From Niebla homalea (lineage: Eukaryota; Ascomycota; Lecanoromycetes; Lecanorales; Ramalinaceae), in contig JAHGAU010000033.1 in the NCBI GenBank assembly GCA_019925105.1, positions 186,001 to 250,000 on the forward strand: a stretch of DNA of 64,000 nt. Reading direction: 5' to 3'. Position numbers and translations under genes: made by a program. Positions 24,859 through 37,868 of the stretch are shown here, in pieces. The notes beneath the pieces were generated by a model. It was not told where the DNA came from. It ran no database searches and was given only the letters and a program-made list of their open reading frames with translations. The first letter of the stretch is position 1. Every line of letters begins with the position of its first letter.

Positions 24859-25684
24859 TGAAACCTTATCTATACGTAGACCGTAAGGTATAATAGCCCT
24901 ATATACCGATTTATGCGTACGCTATAAAGGTATAAAAGCACTTATAAAGCCGTTAAATCGGCGGATCCTTAATATATGCGTTAATACCCTTAAAAAATAA
25001 GGGGAAACGTTTATTTATTATTAAAGCGATTAAAGTGGCCCATAAAGCCTATTATTACGTATATTTAGCCTTTTAACTAAGTTAATTATTTAGTTTAAGC
25101 TATTATTATTCTAGCCTTATATTAAAGTTCACCCTAGCTATTATGTTAAAGTTTAAGTATAAAAAAAAGTAAAATATTTACTTTTAAGGCTTTTTCCTTT
25201 TTATTAAAATTATTAAGGCTTAAATTAATTATAGCTTTATTTTTAAAGGCTTTTTATTAAGATCTTTATTATTATTAAGATTATTAAGAATATATCGATT
25301 ATCTTAATTTATACGTTTTATTACTTTAACCCGTAATTAAACTACTTATCCTTAAATAACGTTCCTTTGCCCGGCGTATTATATATACTTTATAAGCTTT
25401 ACGCCTTAAATAATCTATTAAAATCAAGAAGCTTTATTATTTATCATTAACCCTTAAATTACGGTTCTTATTAAGTAAAAAGAAATTCCGGGCCCGTTAC
25501 CGTTTACTTTATAAGATATTCCGTTTTATATATATATCATTTAAGAAAGCTATAGTTTTAAAGGATAACGACTTAAAGTATTATTTATTACTATTATTAT
25601 TTAAGTTATCGTTATTTAAGGGCTTAGTATTATTAATTATAATCCCGTCGCCTTTTAATGACGAAGATATCTTTAGTCTTTAAG

Positions 25685-25902
<218 letters not shown>

Positions 25903-26639
25903 CCGATCCCTCCAAGATTATCGGTACCTTTAATAAGGTTATTAAGTTTAAGGATAACCTTAGGTATATTATATAAGAACGTAAGATAAATAAGAGGCTC
26001 GAGCTTACCCGGCTTAATTATTAACTTATAAATTTTAATTTACGCTTTATTAAAATTAATATTCTTAAGAATAATAAGCTTATAAGGGCCTAAGATACTT
26101 ACGATTAAGGGCACTTTATAACCTATACCGTAATCCGTATAAGGATTAAGGGGATTAATTAATATATTATTAAGAATATTAAGAATATTAAAGTAATATA
26201 GAATATTTTCTATACTTAATATTAATTTAAGGGCTTAAATTATTTTACGTTAGCCCTTAAGTATTTTACTTTTTTTACCCTTAATTAATACTTAAATCTA
26301 AATAATTATTATAATAAATATTAAGATCTTTTTAATAAATTATAGAATTTCTAGGGTACGGTTATTATTAATAGTAACGTATTTATTTAATAATTTTATA
26401 AAAGTTTTAATTTAAAGTATAAAGTTTATATTAATTAATATAATAATAAGCATAAGCCGTTTTAAACGGCCGATAATAATATTAACGTTTTAAAATACGT
26501 ATTTATTTATATTATTAACCGGTTTCTTTAATATAAAGTTTTAAATAAGATATTTACCTTTAATATTATGGCTTTTACGGTTCTTATTACCAATCTATAT
26601 TTCCGGGACGATATCCGCTTAAATAACTTTATTTCGCTC

Positions 26640-26930
26640 CGTATTTTTCCGTAATTTAATATCCGTTAAATTTACTATATTAAAGTCCTATAAAAGAAAC
26701 GTTTTTATATTATTACCGGTTATCGTTTACCCTACGGGCATAATAAATTGACCTATAATAATAATAATAAACGCCGTAATAACGATAATAATAATAATTT
26801 AGGTACCGGTAACGATCAAAAACGCCAGCGCCGCAGTAACGGCGGTAATAATGGTAATAAAGGTAATAATAAGGGTAATAATAAATCCAAGGATAAGGAA
26901 TATAAAGCTTTTTTAGGGTTAAGGCCTTAA
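26640..26930 (+). pseudogene. Gag C-terminal segment of copia D(+), Asn/Lys-rich tail
   Basis: The open part reads as poly-Asn, then RRNND, then G/N/K-rich repeats ending KSKDKEYKAFLGLRP. Just upstream is YGHNKLTY, where the Tyr residues may be former Cys (TGT to TAT), a possible nucleic-acid-binding knuckle. The spacing does not fit a canonical CX2CX4HX4C, so I do not call it. The equivalent D1 segment has YGYNKSTY. Confidence 0.55.
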
Positions 26931-27039
26931 TAAATCTGGCCTTTATATATATTACCGTTATTATACGGGCTTTACTACCCGTTATTTACCGGGATTATTA
27001 AGTATACTTAATTATAAATATATCTGTTCTTATTATTTA

Positions 27040-28100
27040 TATCTTTAATACCGGTTATATAAATTATATTATTAATAATAACCGTATTTTTATCCGTAAG
27101 GAGTTCTTTTTTAAATTTATTATTATTAAAGGCTTTTCCGGGGGGAAGAATATTACTTATATTAAAGTTATTAAAATGTTATATTAATCTAATAAAGGCG
27201 TCCGTAATTTAATTGTTTATAATATTCTTTTTATTTTTAATAATATTTTTAATCTTATTAACCCCGGATAATTATAATAAGCCAGTTATCCTTTTAAGTA
27301 AAATAATAATTTAAAGGATTTAAGTATATTTATTAATTATAACGGTATCTTTGGAAAACTCTTATTAACGGTTTTTTATTTCTTTAAAGTCGATATTAAA
27401 GTTATTAATAATTTAATACCCGTAGCCCTATATATTACTTCCGTAAATTAAGAAACCTTAAAATATTAATATAAAGTAACGGGGTATATAAGGGAGTAAA
27501 ATATTAAGTTTTTACCGGAAACGGTAATTAATATCGACGTTTTTAACTTATTAAATTTATTAAAGGATTATAAATACGTTATTTATATAAAAATACGAAT
27601 AAAACTTAAGTTAAATAAAAAATTATATTGAATTAAGTATTTATTAAAACGAACTTATTTATTCCGACTTAATTAACCTTATTAATAATATAAAAGCCGA
27701 TTATAAGTAAATTATTACCTTTATTAAAAACGTTATTAAAGTCGTTTATATAGCCTTATTATTAAATTCCTTATATAAAATAATTCTTAAAGCCTTTTAA
27801 GGTTATATAAAAAGAATTTATTATTTAAACTGCTTTATCCGTTATTTATATATTAATAATAATAATATATATAGTGGCTTCCAATTTAATAATTAACGGT
27901 ACGTTAAAGGGATTTAATAGAAGTTTACGGTACCCTATAACCCTTAATAAAACGGTATTTCTGAACGAATAAGTTAAACTTTTATTATCTTAACTTATAT
28001 AATATTATTAAATAATAGTTTACCGCGTATTCTTATTATTAAATTTATTATTATAATAATGTATATATATAATATAATACTTATAAGTATTTATAATATA
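27040..28100 (+). pseudogene. Copia D(+) protease and integrase (dead)
   Basis: The aspartic protease motif LDTGxINxII is near 27,045 and is followed by the GAG-pre-integrase segment. The integrase core continues through a R-x-DNG-x-EY-like block near 27,850 and a P-YNPQQNG-x-SER-like block near 27,930-27,970, read here as a sequence with several stops (TLxPLIKRYF frame neighbours). Integrase inserts the cDNA. The order protease-integrase before reverse transcriptase marks a copia element. About one stop occurs per 12 codons. Confidence 0.75.
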
Positions 28101-28843
28101 CCGAATTAAATTATAAATTCTAAGAAACCCGAGTAATCTTTTATTAAGAGGGTTAAACGACGCAATATATATTAAGAGCGTAAGCTTCCGGGTATAAATT
28201 AAATAAAACTTTGAATTAAAACCGTTAAAAGATACTTTATTGGCTTTAAAGGTTATTACGTTTATAAAATACTTATACCGAATAACCGGGTTTAACGTTA
28301 TAATTACGTCAAATAATTAAAGGATAAGGCCGTTTAACTTAAATATAAAGCCAAAAACCTTTTACTGGTTTATTACTTAGTATTAAGATAAATGGAGATA
28401 GTTACTATGGATTTCTAGTTATCGTTAAAACGGATACGTTTCGGTAATAATAAAAATATAGATAATAAGCCGGTTATTATTATTATATAAGGCTTTCATA
28501 TTATAGATGTTATGGATAAAACGGATAATATTATTATTAAGGATATAACCGAACTTATATCCGATAAATAATTTAAGCCCTATATAACCTTAAAACTTAT
28601 AATCTTTAAGGAAAATATTAATAAAAAGGACTTATTTATATTATTTTTATTTATTTTCAATAATAATATTATAAAAGAATCTCCGGGTATATATACCTTT
28701 ATAAATTCGGACTTAAGCTTATTTAATCCCTATAATTTAATTCTATATTATTACTTATCTTTAAAAGAATTTACTGAATCTTTAAATTTACTTATTTAAG
28801 CTTACGTAACCAAAATATAACCCCTAAGTTATCGGCGTAACCG

Positions 28844-29005
28844 TGTTGAATGTGCAGGATCGCCACTTGGGAGATCACGTAACGCGGATCAGATTAAATA
28901 AAACGGACGTATTAAACTTAAGTGGGATAACGGCATAAGGCTTTATATATAGTCTCACTTTATATATAGTAATAATTAAGTAACTTATACCTCGTAATTT
29001 TAATA
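28844..29005 (+). repeat. 5' LTR of copia A (162 bp)
   Basis: It starts TGTTGAATGTGCAGGATCG, ends TTTTAATA, and is followed by the tRNA-Met-type primer site (AGTTATAAGCCCGG). It matches 20905-21064. Confidence 0.85.
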
Positions 29006-30671
29006 AGTTATAAGCCCGGATTACGTATTTAAATACTTAAATAACGTTTTTTTAATATTTAAATTGGCTTATAAATAATAAACTTATAAGATAAAATACA
29101 CCCGTAAACGATACCTATACGTAAACTATATTATTAAAAATCGATTTAGCCAGGCGTATAATACTACGGTTATAAATAGAGAAGCCTACTTAATTACCTA
29201 TATTCCTAAATTGAGAAAAAAGAACGTTTTATTAATAAGAATATATAGACTATTATTTTTTAGCCTTATTAAAGGCTATAAACGCTTATATATTAAAGTA
29301 GTTAAACCGGCGTTAAATTAACGGAGTTAAAACGTAAAACCCTTAAAATTAATATATATACGTAAAGCCTTAACCGGGGTTTAAGTAAGAAATTTAAGAT
29401 ATTAAATAAATATTTAAATATATTATAGAATTCTATTAAGTTTAAAGTTTTAAAGACCGTATTAAAATCGAGTTTTTTTAAGATTAATTAAAGATAAATC
29501 ATTCGGATTTAAGCGTATTATAATTTAAAATCACTTATTTTAACTTAATTTTAAAGAATAAATATAGGACGGAATAAATGGTTAACGGTTAAACCTTTTA
29601 AAGTAAGGATTAATCCTTAAGAAAAGGGGGTTAAGAATCAATTATAGAATTCTTTAATAAATAATTGAACTTAAAATAAGCCTATTTATTACGGATCGTA
29701 AAAATTAAAGCTTTTAAGTTAAAATAAAGTAATTAAGATAAGCTTAAACGCTTTAATTATAAAGATTAAAAGCCCTTAAGTAAAAAGGGGTAGTAATCTT
29801 AAAAATATATATATAATATTATGGTACGTTATAAAGTTTCGTTTTAAGCTTAACCGGAACAGAAAATACTTTAATTAATAAGGTTTTATATTATTTATTA
29901 TTTTAGACTATATAATAATCCCGTACGAAATATGGCACTTAAACCCTATTATTTAATGGTATCATCGTATATAAAGTACCCTTTTTCCCTTTATATTTAA
30001 AAACTTAAGGAAAGGAAACCGTCTTAATTTAACTAATAATAACCAAGTTAAAGATAGGGATTACTGATTACCGTAAACGCCGAAGTCGTATAATAATTTT
30101 AACTTAAAAGCGTTTAAGGAATTTTTAAATAATTTATTAAATATTATTATTTTTAAGTTAAATATAAACGCTAAGAATTGGATATTATTGTTTAACGTAA
30201 GTTACTTATTACCCTTAAATAGTAAATCTTTAACGTATTAAACGTCGTTAAATTTAAACTTAAGTATTATTAATAATTATAATATAATTAATATCTTATT
30301 AATATTATTTTCCGTATACTTTATTAACGATAATAATTAAGAAAGACTTTATTAGAAAGGGGTTTTTTTTAAGTTTAATCCCTTTATTAATAGATTAATA
30401 ATAATAGATATCATAAAGTTAATAAATAAAAGATTAAATAACGATTAATAACCTTTAAAAATTAAAGGAGAAAGATACCCTTAAGGTATATATAACCTTA
30501 AAAACCCATTATAATATTAATATTAAATATCTAATTAATATTATAGAAAGCCTAAATACGATTTAAAAACGACTTAAGGATTAATATAAATTATAAGGGT
30601 TTAAGCTATATACGGAGCTTATATAGGAGCTTATAAGTTTATGAAAAACCCCGGACATAATAATCGATAAG

Positions 30672-30736
30672 TATAATAACCGTTACTAGAAAGTTTATAC
30701 TGACTCAGTATAAACTTTCTAGTAACGGTTATTATA
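30672..30736. repeat. Perfect 65-bp palindrome in copia A gag
   Basis: Two 32-bp arms are exact inverse copies around a single central C at 30704. The left arm starts TATAATAACCGTTACTAGAA, and the centre reads TACTGACTCAGTA. It would form a cruciform or stem. No element boundary or target duplication surrounds it. Confidence 0.95.
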
Positions 30737-31739
30737 ACTGAGATTAAGGCGATTAATAACTCCTTAATTATCCCGGATTATTTCGCTATTTAAATATTTT
30801 TAAATAAATTAAAAAAGTCGTAATAAACGTAATACTCGGTACTTACTTAAACGGCGATATAATAAAGCCAGGATACCCTTAAATTTTACAATATTATATA
30901 AAGGGCCCGTAATAAAAAAGCTCGGGCGGTTATCCAATAATTAAACGTCTTAATATAAGCCTATAAAAATACGTTAAAGGGTTATAATAAAAGGACCTTT
31001 AATAAAACCCGGGAAAAATTTATTTATTAACATTATACTTAAAAGGAACGTAATAATAAGTATATTAAGGATAAATATTAAAATCTTTACTTTAAAAAAA
31101 AGCTTATAAAGTTCCGTATTAAAAAGCTTAAAATTATTAAGGAAATTATTATGCCTATAAACTTTTTAATAATAGACTTTTACTTATTAACGTATATATA
31201 ATAATTAACGATAATAATATTAATTACCTTAATAAATCTATAGAAGCTAATAATCCTTAATAATAATTATAATTAATATATTTTTTATAAGAAGAAATTC
31301 TTTTAAAAAGAGTTAAAATCCTATTAATCCTCTTTTTTAAGGCCCGGGCTGATAAAAACGAATTATATAAGGGGTATAAGTATTATTTATATAATATATA
31401 AAGTAAATAATAAGCTTATTAAAATAAAATTTACGGATATAATATACTCCCCGGTAAACTTAATTAATTTCGTATTTAAAACGTAATTTTTAAATTATAA
31501 AACTTAACTTAATATAACGTAAACGGTCTAAACAGTAATATATAATTAAAAAAAGCTTACTTATAATAAATAAAATAGCCTATTTATAATCAACCTATAA
31601 GAATTTACCCTTATTATAACGGTATATAACGTACCTTTAATTATACTTACTTAATATATACGTATAAATTACCTTAGAACTTAAAAATTATTCTAGTTAA
31701 TAAATATATTAATTAAGATGGATTTTAAACGTAAACGTT

Positions 31740-32640
31740 ATAATAATAATAAAATTAAAGATACTTATTATATATATTATATTACCGGACGGTTATACTT
31801 TTAATTATATAAAAGATACCTTAAACCTATAGAAAACCCGTTAAAGCTTATTTATATAGACCTTTTAAGGATAATTAATCCTTAAGGATATAACGGAATA
31901 ACGTATTATATAACTTTCCGTAATAATAAGATTATAATATTAAAAGTCTACTTATTAATATATAAATCAGACGTAATTTAACGGTTTAAGGAGTTTAAAG
32001 TTAAATATAAATAACCTTTAAATTAAAAGATTAAACGCTTTTAGGCCGACGGCGGAAATAAATATATATTTAAAGCCTTTTTAAATTACTTAAAATAATA
32101 TAAAACTATCTTTAAGGTAATAATACGTAAAAGTTTCAAATAAAATCTAATTAATAAGAAAATTAACCAGGAGATTAATAAGAAAATTAAAATTATACGG
32201 GTAATAAAGGGTATACTTAAAAGCTTTTAATTAAAGTTAATCCAAACGGTAAACTATATAATTATATAAATATTATATATATAGCTTAAAGGGGTAATAT
32301 TATATTAAGCTTAATATAATAAGAAACCGGACGTATTTTATATACGGATCCTTAAATCGATTATATACGTAAGAACTATAGGTTACCGGGTTAAGCTTAA
32401 TAATAAGTTAAAACCATATATCTTAATAAGTTTTAATAAAAAGATTAATAAATACTTTAAAATAATTAATTTATGGGTAAAACGGTTTAACCTTATAGTA
32501 AAGAACGTATATAACGTATATATTAAGGAAAGACAGATAATACCGTTAAATAATTCAGATTATAAGGAGCCTATTAATTAAATCCAGGAACTTAAGAAAA
32601 TAAGAAAGTTTTAATAAAACTTTAATTTAAGGGAAAAGTT
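31740..32640 (+). pseudogene. Copia A integrase (dead)
   Basis: Readable blocks in order are ELIHTDLL-GPINP near 31,845 (in frame as KLIYIDLLRIINP), QGYNGITYYITFRN, VYLLIYKSDVI-RFKEFKVKYK, IKRFxADGGNKYI near 32,030-32,060 (second catalytic Asp region), and the C-terminal KKPDVLYTDP, RNYRLPG and INKYFKIINLW segments of copia integrases to 32,480. Stops are frequent. Confidence 0.82.
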
Positions 32641-32699
32641 CGGGAATTATCGTTTAATTAAAACGGATATTATTAATATAGGCTTTACCCTTATTAAGC

Positions 32700-33109
32700 G
32701 ACTTATATATCCGGCTATAGTCCTTACTTAATGAACAGTTTCATTAAACCCCTTAAGCTTAACTGCCGAAGACCTAGAGATTAATTACGGCTAAGGGTAA
32801 AGGCAGTAAATCGAGAACCTGATTAAAGATAACCCCGGCCTTATGTTTCCGGATGAACCGCGTGATATATCACGAGATCCACTCTTTTTCTCGGCTTTCC
32901 CTACCGAGCGACCTATACGTCTGGCTGTGGTCCCCACTTAACGAACAGCTTCACCGGACCCCCTGAGCCTGACGGCCGAAGACCTGGAGATTGATTACGG
33001 CCAAGGGTAAAGGCAGAAAATCGAGAACCTGATTAAAGATAACCCCGGCCTTATGTTTCCGGATAAACCGCGTAATATATCACTAGATCCACTTTTTTTC
33101 TCGGCTTTA
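32700..33109 (+). repeat. 210-bp tandem duplication in the copia A linker
   Basis: The copies start at about 32700 and 32910. Both encode LSLTAEDLEI-YG, KIENLIKDNPGLMFPD and PLFFSA-like text. The first copy is partly RIPed and the second is nearly clean. Confidence 0.9.
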
Positions 33110-33448
33110 TTAGCCCGTGGTAAGGATAAACCGTTATACCCTTTAGCCCTAATATCCCTTAAGATGACCCCGGAACTCGTTAAGCTTAAAACCTATAAAG
33201 AAGCTATAATAAATAAGTATATCCGGATAAACTGGGAGTTAACGGAAGGTACTAATTTGCTCGATCCCTGCTACGTGTATATGTGGATACGTGGTGTTTT
33301 TGGTGTTTATAGTGTTTTGATTAACCTGTCTCAGGACTTAAGCTACAGGGACCTCGCCGTCGAGGTCTTAGGGTACCTCGCCGTCGAAATACCCCCCGTT
33401 ATGGCCCGGCTACGGGGTAAAGCCAGGGCTAAGAACCCCCCCATATGA
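33053..33448 (+). pseudogene. Open remnant of copia A polyprotein linker fused to a duplicated unit
   Basis: This 131-codon open frame is the only non-repetitive open frame here with plausible composition. Its first half (LFFSALLARGKDKP, TPELVKLKTYKEAIIN) aligns with the linker before reverse transcriptase in copia C(+) near 47,450-47,560, so it is polyprotein and not a host gene. The second half (DPCYVYMWIRG to ARAKNPPI) belongs to the 438-bp duplicated unit and has no family I recognise. The upstream frame is open through both 210-bp copies except for TAA codons where CAA would be expected, so the ATG at 33053 is unlikely to be a real start. Confidence 0.6.
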
Positions 33449-33886
33449 GCTAGGAACCTAAGGTTATTTATATAAAGCTATATATATAAAAGAAGTGGGT
33501 AAATAAGCAGTTTTAATAAAAGCCGTTATTTAAGTAAGTTTTTAAGGATAAGATAAAGAACTTAAAGATTTAAATAAGCTGGTTTATATAAATCTTTAAG
33601 CTCCCCTATATGGCCCTTAAAGAACCGTTTAGTCAATAAATGGCTATTCCGTATATCCGGTAAATTAATTAATAATTAAACTATACCTTTTAATTTGCTT
33701 AATCCTTATTACGTGTATATATAAATACGTGGTATTTTTAATATTTATAATATTTTAATTAACCTATCTTAAGACTTAAGCTATAAAGTCTTCGCTATTA
33801 AAGTCTTAAGGTATTTTACTATCGAAGTACCCCCCGCTATAGCCCGGTTATAGGGTAAAACTAGGGTTAAAAACCCCTAAAGTTAA
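33254..33886 (+). repeat. 438-bp tandem duplication, unit 1 and first half of unit 2
   Basis: AATTTGC-starting units begin at 33254 and 33692. The first half of unit 1 (33254-33448) is un-RIPed, while its second half and the unit 2 start are RIPed. The second half of unit 2 is displaced to 37868-38065 by an insert of about 3.94 kb. Confidence 0.85.
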
Positions 33887-33979
33887 AATATAAATTTTAA
33901 AAAAACGATTTAAATAAATATCGGCTGATTTATTTAATTTTAAATAAGCTAATAATATTATAATATTATAAGGATAATA

Positions 33980-34900
33980 TCGTTAATTAAGTTAATATAA
34001 AGTTAATATACATTTAACTTTTATTTATTAAGTTTTTTAATAAGTTTAATATTTAACCTAGCTCTTTATATGTCCGTAATTATATTTTAACGGAAGGAAT
34101 AATTGGAGTAATTACCGCGGATATTATACTATATAAGCCGCTTATATAATATATTAATAATAAAGTCCTATATAAATAACTTTAAGGTAAAAAAGAAGAG
34201 CGGGACTTATAATAAAATTATTATTTAAAAGTATAAATCCTTTAGAAACCGTATAAAATAAGTTTTACCGGAGATTATTATAATTTTAAGGATAATTTTT
34301 TCCCGGAAAATATTTGTTTTTAACGTTAAAATATAAAGCTTTATATAGCCGTCCCTGAACTTTATATATAATTAAGTTATATAATATTTCTTAAAGTCCG
34401 GTTTAAGGTCGGTTTTATTATAGGTAAACTCCCTTACCCGTAAAAAGCTTATATAAATAAGGTAAAAGGCGGCCTGTATAATAAAGTTAAATTTGGTAAT
34501 AATATTAAAGTTATGTATAAGCTTAATAAGAATATTATTAATAATAAAAAACCGTTTTTTTTATATATATTTACCCTATAGTTTCTTTACGCCGTATATA
34601 AAACGTTAAAGTACTGGGTATTGGAAAATCTTAAGGTTTCCGATACCCCGGTTAATATATACCGATTTAATGGCGGTAAAGTAACTTTTAATAATCTTAT
34701 AAGGTAACTTTCTGATATTAACGAGGTATATATATTATTTAATAAATATAAAAAGTAAAATAAAAATAGCCGGGTAAACCCTATATATAGTATATTACTT
34801 AAAGTAAGAATTATTCTTTATATTATATAACGACCTTATATTTAGTATGAAATTAAAATGTAAATATCGCGCCGTTTATAAATTAATTTAACTTACGTCC
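33980..34900 (-). pseudogene. Tyrosine recombinase, Crypton type (dead)
   Basis: Such enzymes cut and join DNA through a Tyr-phosphate bond. The minus-strand translation reads NTRSLYNI-NSYFKYTIYR, then RKLPYKIIKSYFTAIKSV, IGNLKIFQYPVL-RFIYGVKKL, and then the catalytic Arg block AFYLIYISFLRVREFTY (Arg codon at 34438-34440), DLKPDFKKYYIT, the SGKTYFIRFLKDLYF segment, the second box NYSNYSFR (former GHSFR; Arg at 34090-34092), and the C-terminal LIKKLNK-x-KLNVYxLYINLI, where the nucleophile Tyr would lie (about 33,990). The FLRxGEFT and G-HSFRRG-AT layout is that of fungal Crypton and related phage-integrase-like recombinases. About ten stops interrupt it. A DIRS-type origin is not excluded because I see no RT beside it. 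Confidence 0.75.
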
Positions 34901-37868
34901 TATTTATTTTTAATATATTTATAGTCCGGTATAATCGCGATATACGTAAGTATATAAATTAAAATAAATTATTAACGATTTTCTTTTATTTAAATCTTAA
35001 AATCCAGTTAATTATTTAATTATCCTTAATAAAAATTTACTCCATAATATACTTAATATTATCCGGGAGTAAAATAAGGGTTAATTAATAAACGGTATTT
35101 ATAGTTTAACCTTATATAATCAGGTTTTTAATACCGTAAATAACCTTTATATTATTTAAGTAGATTATTATTAAGTTCCTTATTAATATGATACGCTACC
35201 GCCGTAAAGCCTTAAATACGGCCGTTATTTTAAGGACGTTTATATAAACCCTTCTTAACTAAAGAGGTAGCCTATAAGTAAAGGTGAATTCCGGGGTAAG
35301 TACGTCCCTAATATCTTTAAGTAAATAGCCACTTATACCGTAAATAAATAACGCGTTAATATAAAAATAATATTATAACCGGGTTATTAAGAGCCGTTTT
35401 AAATATAGACCGTTATAGTTATTTAATAGCCTTTATTATTAAGAAATATTCTTATAGATCTTATTATTTATATGGATTTATTAACGATCGGCCTTTATAA
35501 GCTCGTTATATAATCTATAAAAAAAAGGCTATTTTAATAATATTACTTTAATTATAAAGCTTAATAAATTTATTAAGGATTTAAATATAATATATTTAAT
35601 TAAGCGGTTTTTAAAAACGTTTTTAATACTTTAAATTATTCATTATAACTTATTTTATAATAAACGTATTTTTATTATTATAATATTTATTTTAATACTT
35701 AAAAAATTAAATATAATATTTACGAGGTTTTTCTTAAAGTTTATAAGTAACCTAAGTTCGTTATATAAGCGGTTAAAGGTTTAATTAAAAACCTTAAGAT
35801 TAATTCTTTTCGGAAATATATTAAGGAAATCGTTTAAATAATAAATACGATATTAAAGTTAAACTTAACGATAAATATTTAATATAAGCTTTTTATTATA
35901 AAATTAAATAAAAACGATATAATTCTTAATTTAAAGGAAAAGAAATACTTAATATAATAAATATTATCTTACGTAAACCTAAATAATTACCGGTTATTGA
36001 TAATTACTGGGATATAGCGGAAAATATTAAATAAGTCCTTTTTAATAAATATAAAGCTTAAACCCTATATAATTATTATATTAATTACTTCGTTAATAAA
36101 CGTATACTTAAAAGCCTTATAAAGGATATCGATTCCGTCGTTAATAGATTCTTTACGGAAATATAAGAGATTATGGATATAGCGTTATTTATTATTATAC
36201 TTAAAAGCTAAAGTTAAAAAAAAATATATATAATCCATTAAAGACGTACGTATAGGTAATAAAATAGTTCTTAATTAATTATTTATAAATATTGTTACTT
36301 AATACGGTAAGGTCCTTTATAGTTAACGGGTAAAGTAAGTAAATTACGGACTTATTAGGGCCGTAATAACCTAATTTTACCCTGAAACGGCTTAATTGCC
36401 CTATTAGCGAACGGTAATCGTAATCCGGGTAACGGTATGGCCAAAAATCCCGCTTTTTGGCTTTAAGTAAAATTTCTTTATTTATTTAATTATTATTTAT
36501 ATTTACTATATAATAAAGTAAATTTTTATTAATACTTATTAAGGACGAAAAAATAATTATAGAGTCGGTTAATTATTTAGTATAAGGTTATTTAAGTAAT
36601 AACGCGTTAAAATTACCTTATTAAATATAGTCCCGGGCCTTATAAAAACTTTTATAATTATAATATATATAATTATATTAATATTTAAAATCGGACGTTA
36701 TATATTTATTTTTATTTCAATTATAATAAACTTAATCCTTTTTATCTTTATATCTTAACGTTATTATAATAGTTAACCGTAAAGTTAAGGAGGTTATTAT
36801 ATTAAAACGGGGTCTTAAAACGTTATAAATTTTATCCGCGTTATAAATCGTTTAATTTTCCGGTTTATCTTAATTATAAGTTATTATACGGTTAATAAAG
36901 ATATAATAATATTAAATTACGGAATTAAAAATATATAAGATTAATAGCTTAAAGAAATAGGCCCGGTACGTTATAAAAACTTTATATATTTTAAACCGTT
37001 TCTCCGGGTTAAAATAATAAAGAATTATAAAGTAAATCTCGATATTAATAAATAATAACCGGTACTTCTTTTTAAATGCGTTATCCTTACCTTAAAACCT
37101 AATTCCGAAGGAGTAATATTTTATTGCGATTTTCTTAAAAATTAAATAATCTAAATCCCCTTTTTATATAATAGTAAATTAAAACCTTTTAATTAAAAGA
37201 AATTTAATATAAATATTATAATACTTATAAAGAAATATACTTAATAAGATACCCTTAAAGGATATTTTGTATTTATTACGGTATAGGCCCTATAAAGCCT
37301 CCGACTTTAACGTTATACCCCGTATTTCAGTTTAAGGCTATCTATATTAAAGGAAAAACGGCTAAAACTATTAATAAAGTATATAAGTAAATAAGGTATA
37401 TCCGGTTAATACGTATAGCTACCCCCTTATTTACGGAACCTATAAGGGTAAAGCCTTAGGTTAATTAAGTTATTAAGTAAAAAACTTTTATATATAATAG
37501 ACCTTAATCTTTTATACGTCGGTATTATTATTATTATTAAAATTAAAAATAATAAGCTCGGTTAACGGCCGTAAACTTACAATATAAATGTAATAAAAAC
37601 GAGATCGTAATATAAATCCGGACGTAGATTTATTATTAATAAGCTTCTTAACTTAACCGTATAAAGCATAATCCGTTACCTTTTTAGCCGTAAAGGACGT
37701 CTTAATCGGTCCCTTTAATAATAAGGGCCCCGGGACGGCTTTACCATATAAGGCCGATCGGGTAAAATAAGCGGTAATAATAAGGTTAAAACGGGTAAAT
37801 ATAATAATAAATACGTTGAATAGTTTATTAAGTATAGAGTTAATAAAAAAAACAATAAGTTTTTAATA
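34900..37868. other. Unassigned RIPed DNA within the Crypton-like insert
   Basis: The minus strand just upstream of the recombinase (34,900-35,250) may hold its N-terminal part. On the plus strand near 35,800-36,200 a faint coding texture appears (NYWDIAENIK, SLIKDIDSVVNRFFTEI). On the minus strand near 36,750-36,850 there is another (TLRLTIIITLRYKD). Neither matches a family I can name with confidence. A small GC-richer patch lies near 36,380-36,460. Confidence 0.4.

Larger units (their letters stand above)
33886..37868 (-). mobile_element. Crypton-like insert (about 3.9 kb) with a tyrosine recombinase
   Basis: The limits come from the split 438-bp repeat and are good to about 40 bp. The minus strand encodes a tyrosine recombinase whose C-terminus lies near the left edge. 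No terminal inverted repeats or LTRs are visible, as expected of Cryptons. The right two-thirds (35,200-37,868) is RIPed AT-rich DNA with only faint coding traces. I name nothing else there. Confidence 0.6.

Noticed and set aside
26700..26760. CCHC zinc knuckle in copia D gag
   Set aside because: YGHNKLTY fits former Cys residues, but the spacing does not give CX2CX4HX4C.
35500..37860. Starship captain (DUF3435) or second gene in the Crypton-like insert
   Set aside because: Only faint coding texture. None of the conserved blocks I would require could be read.
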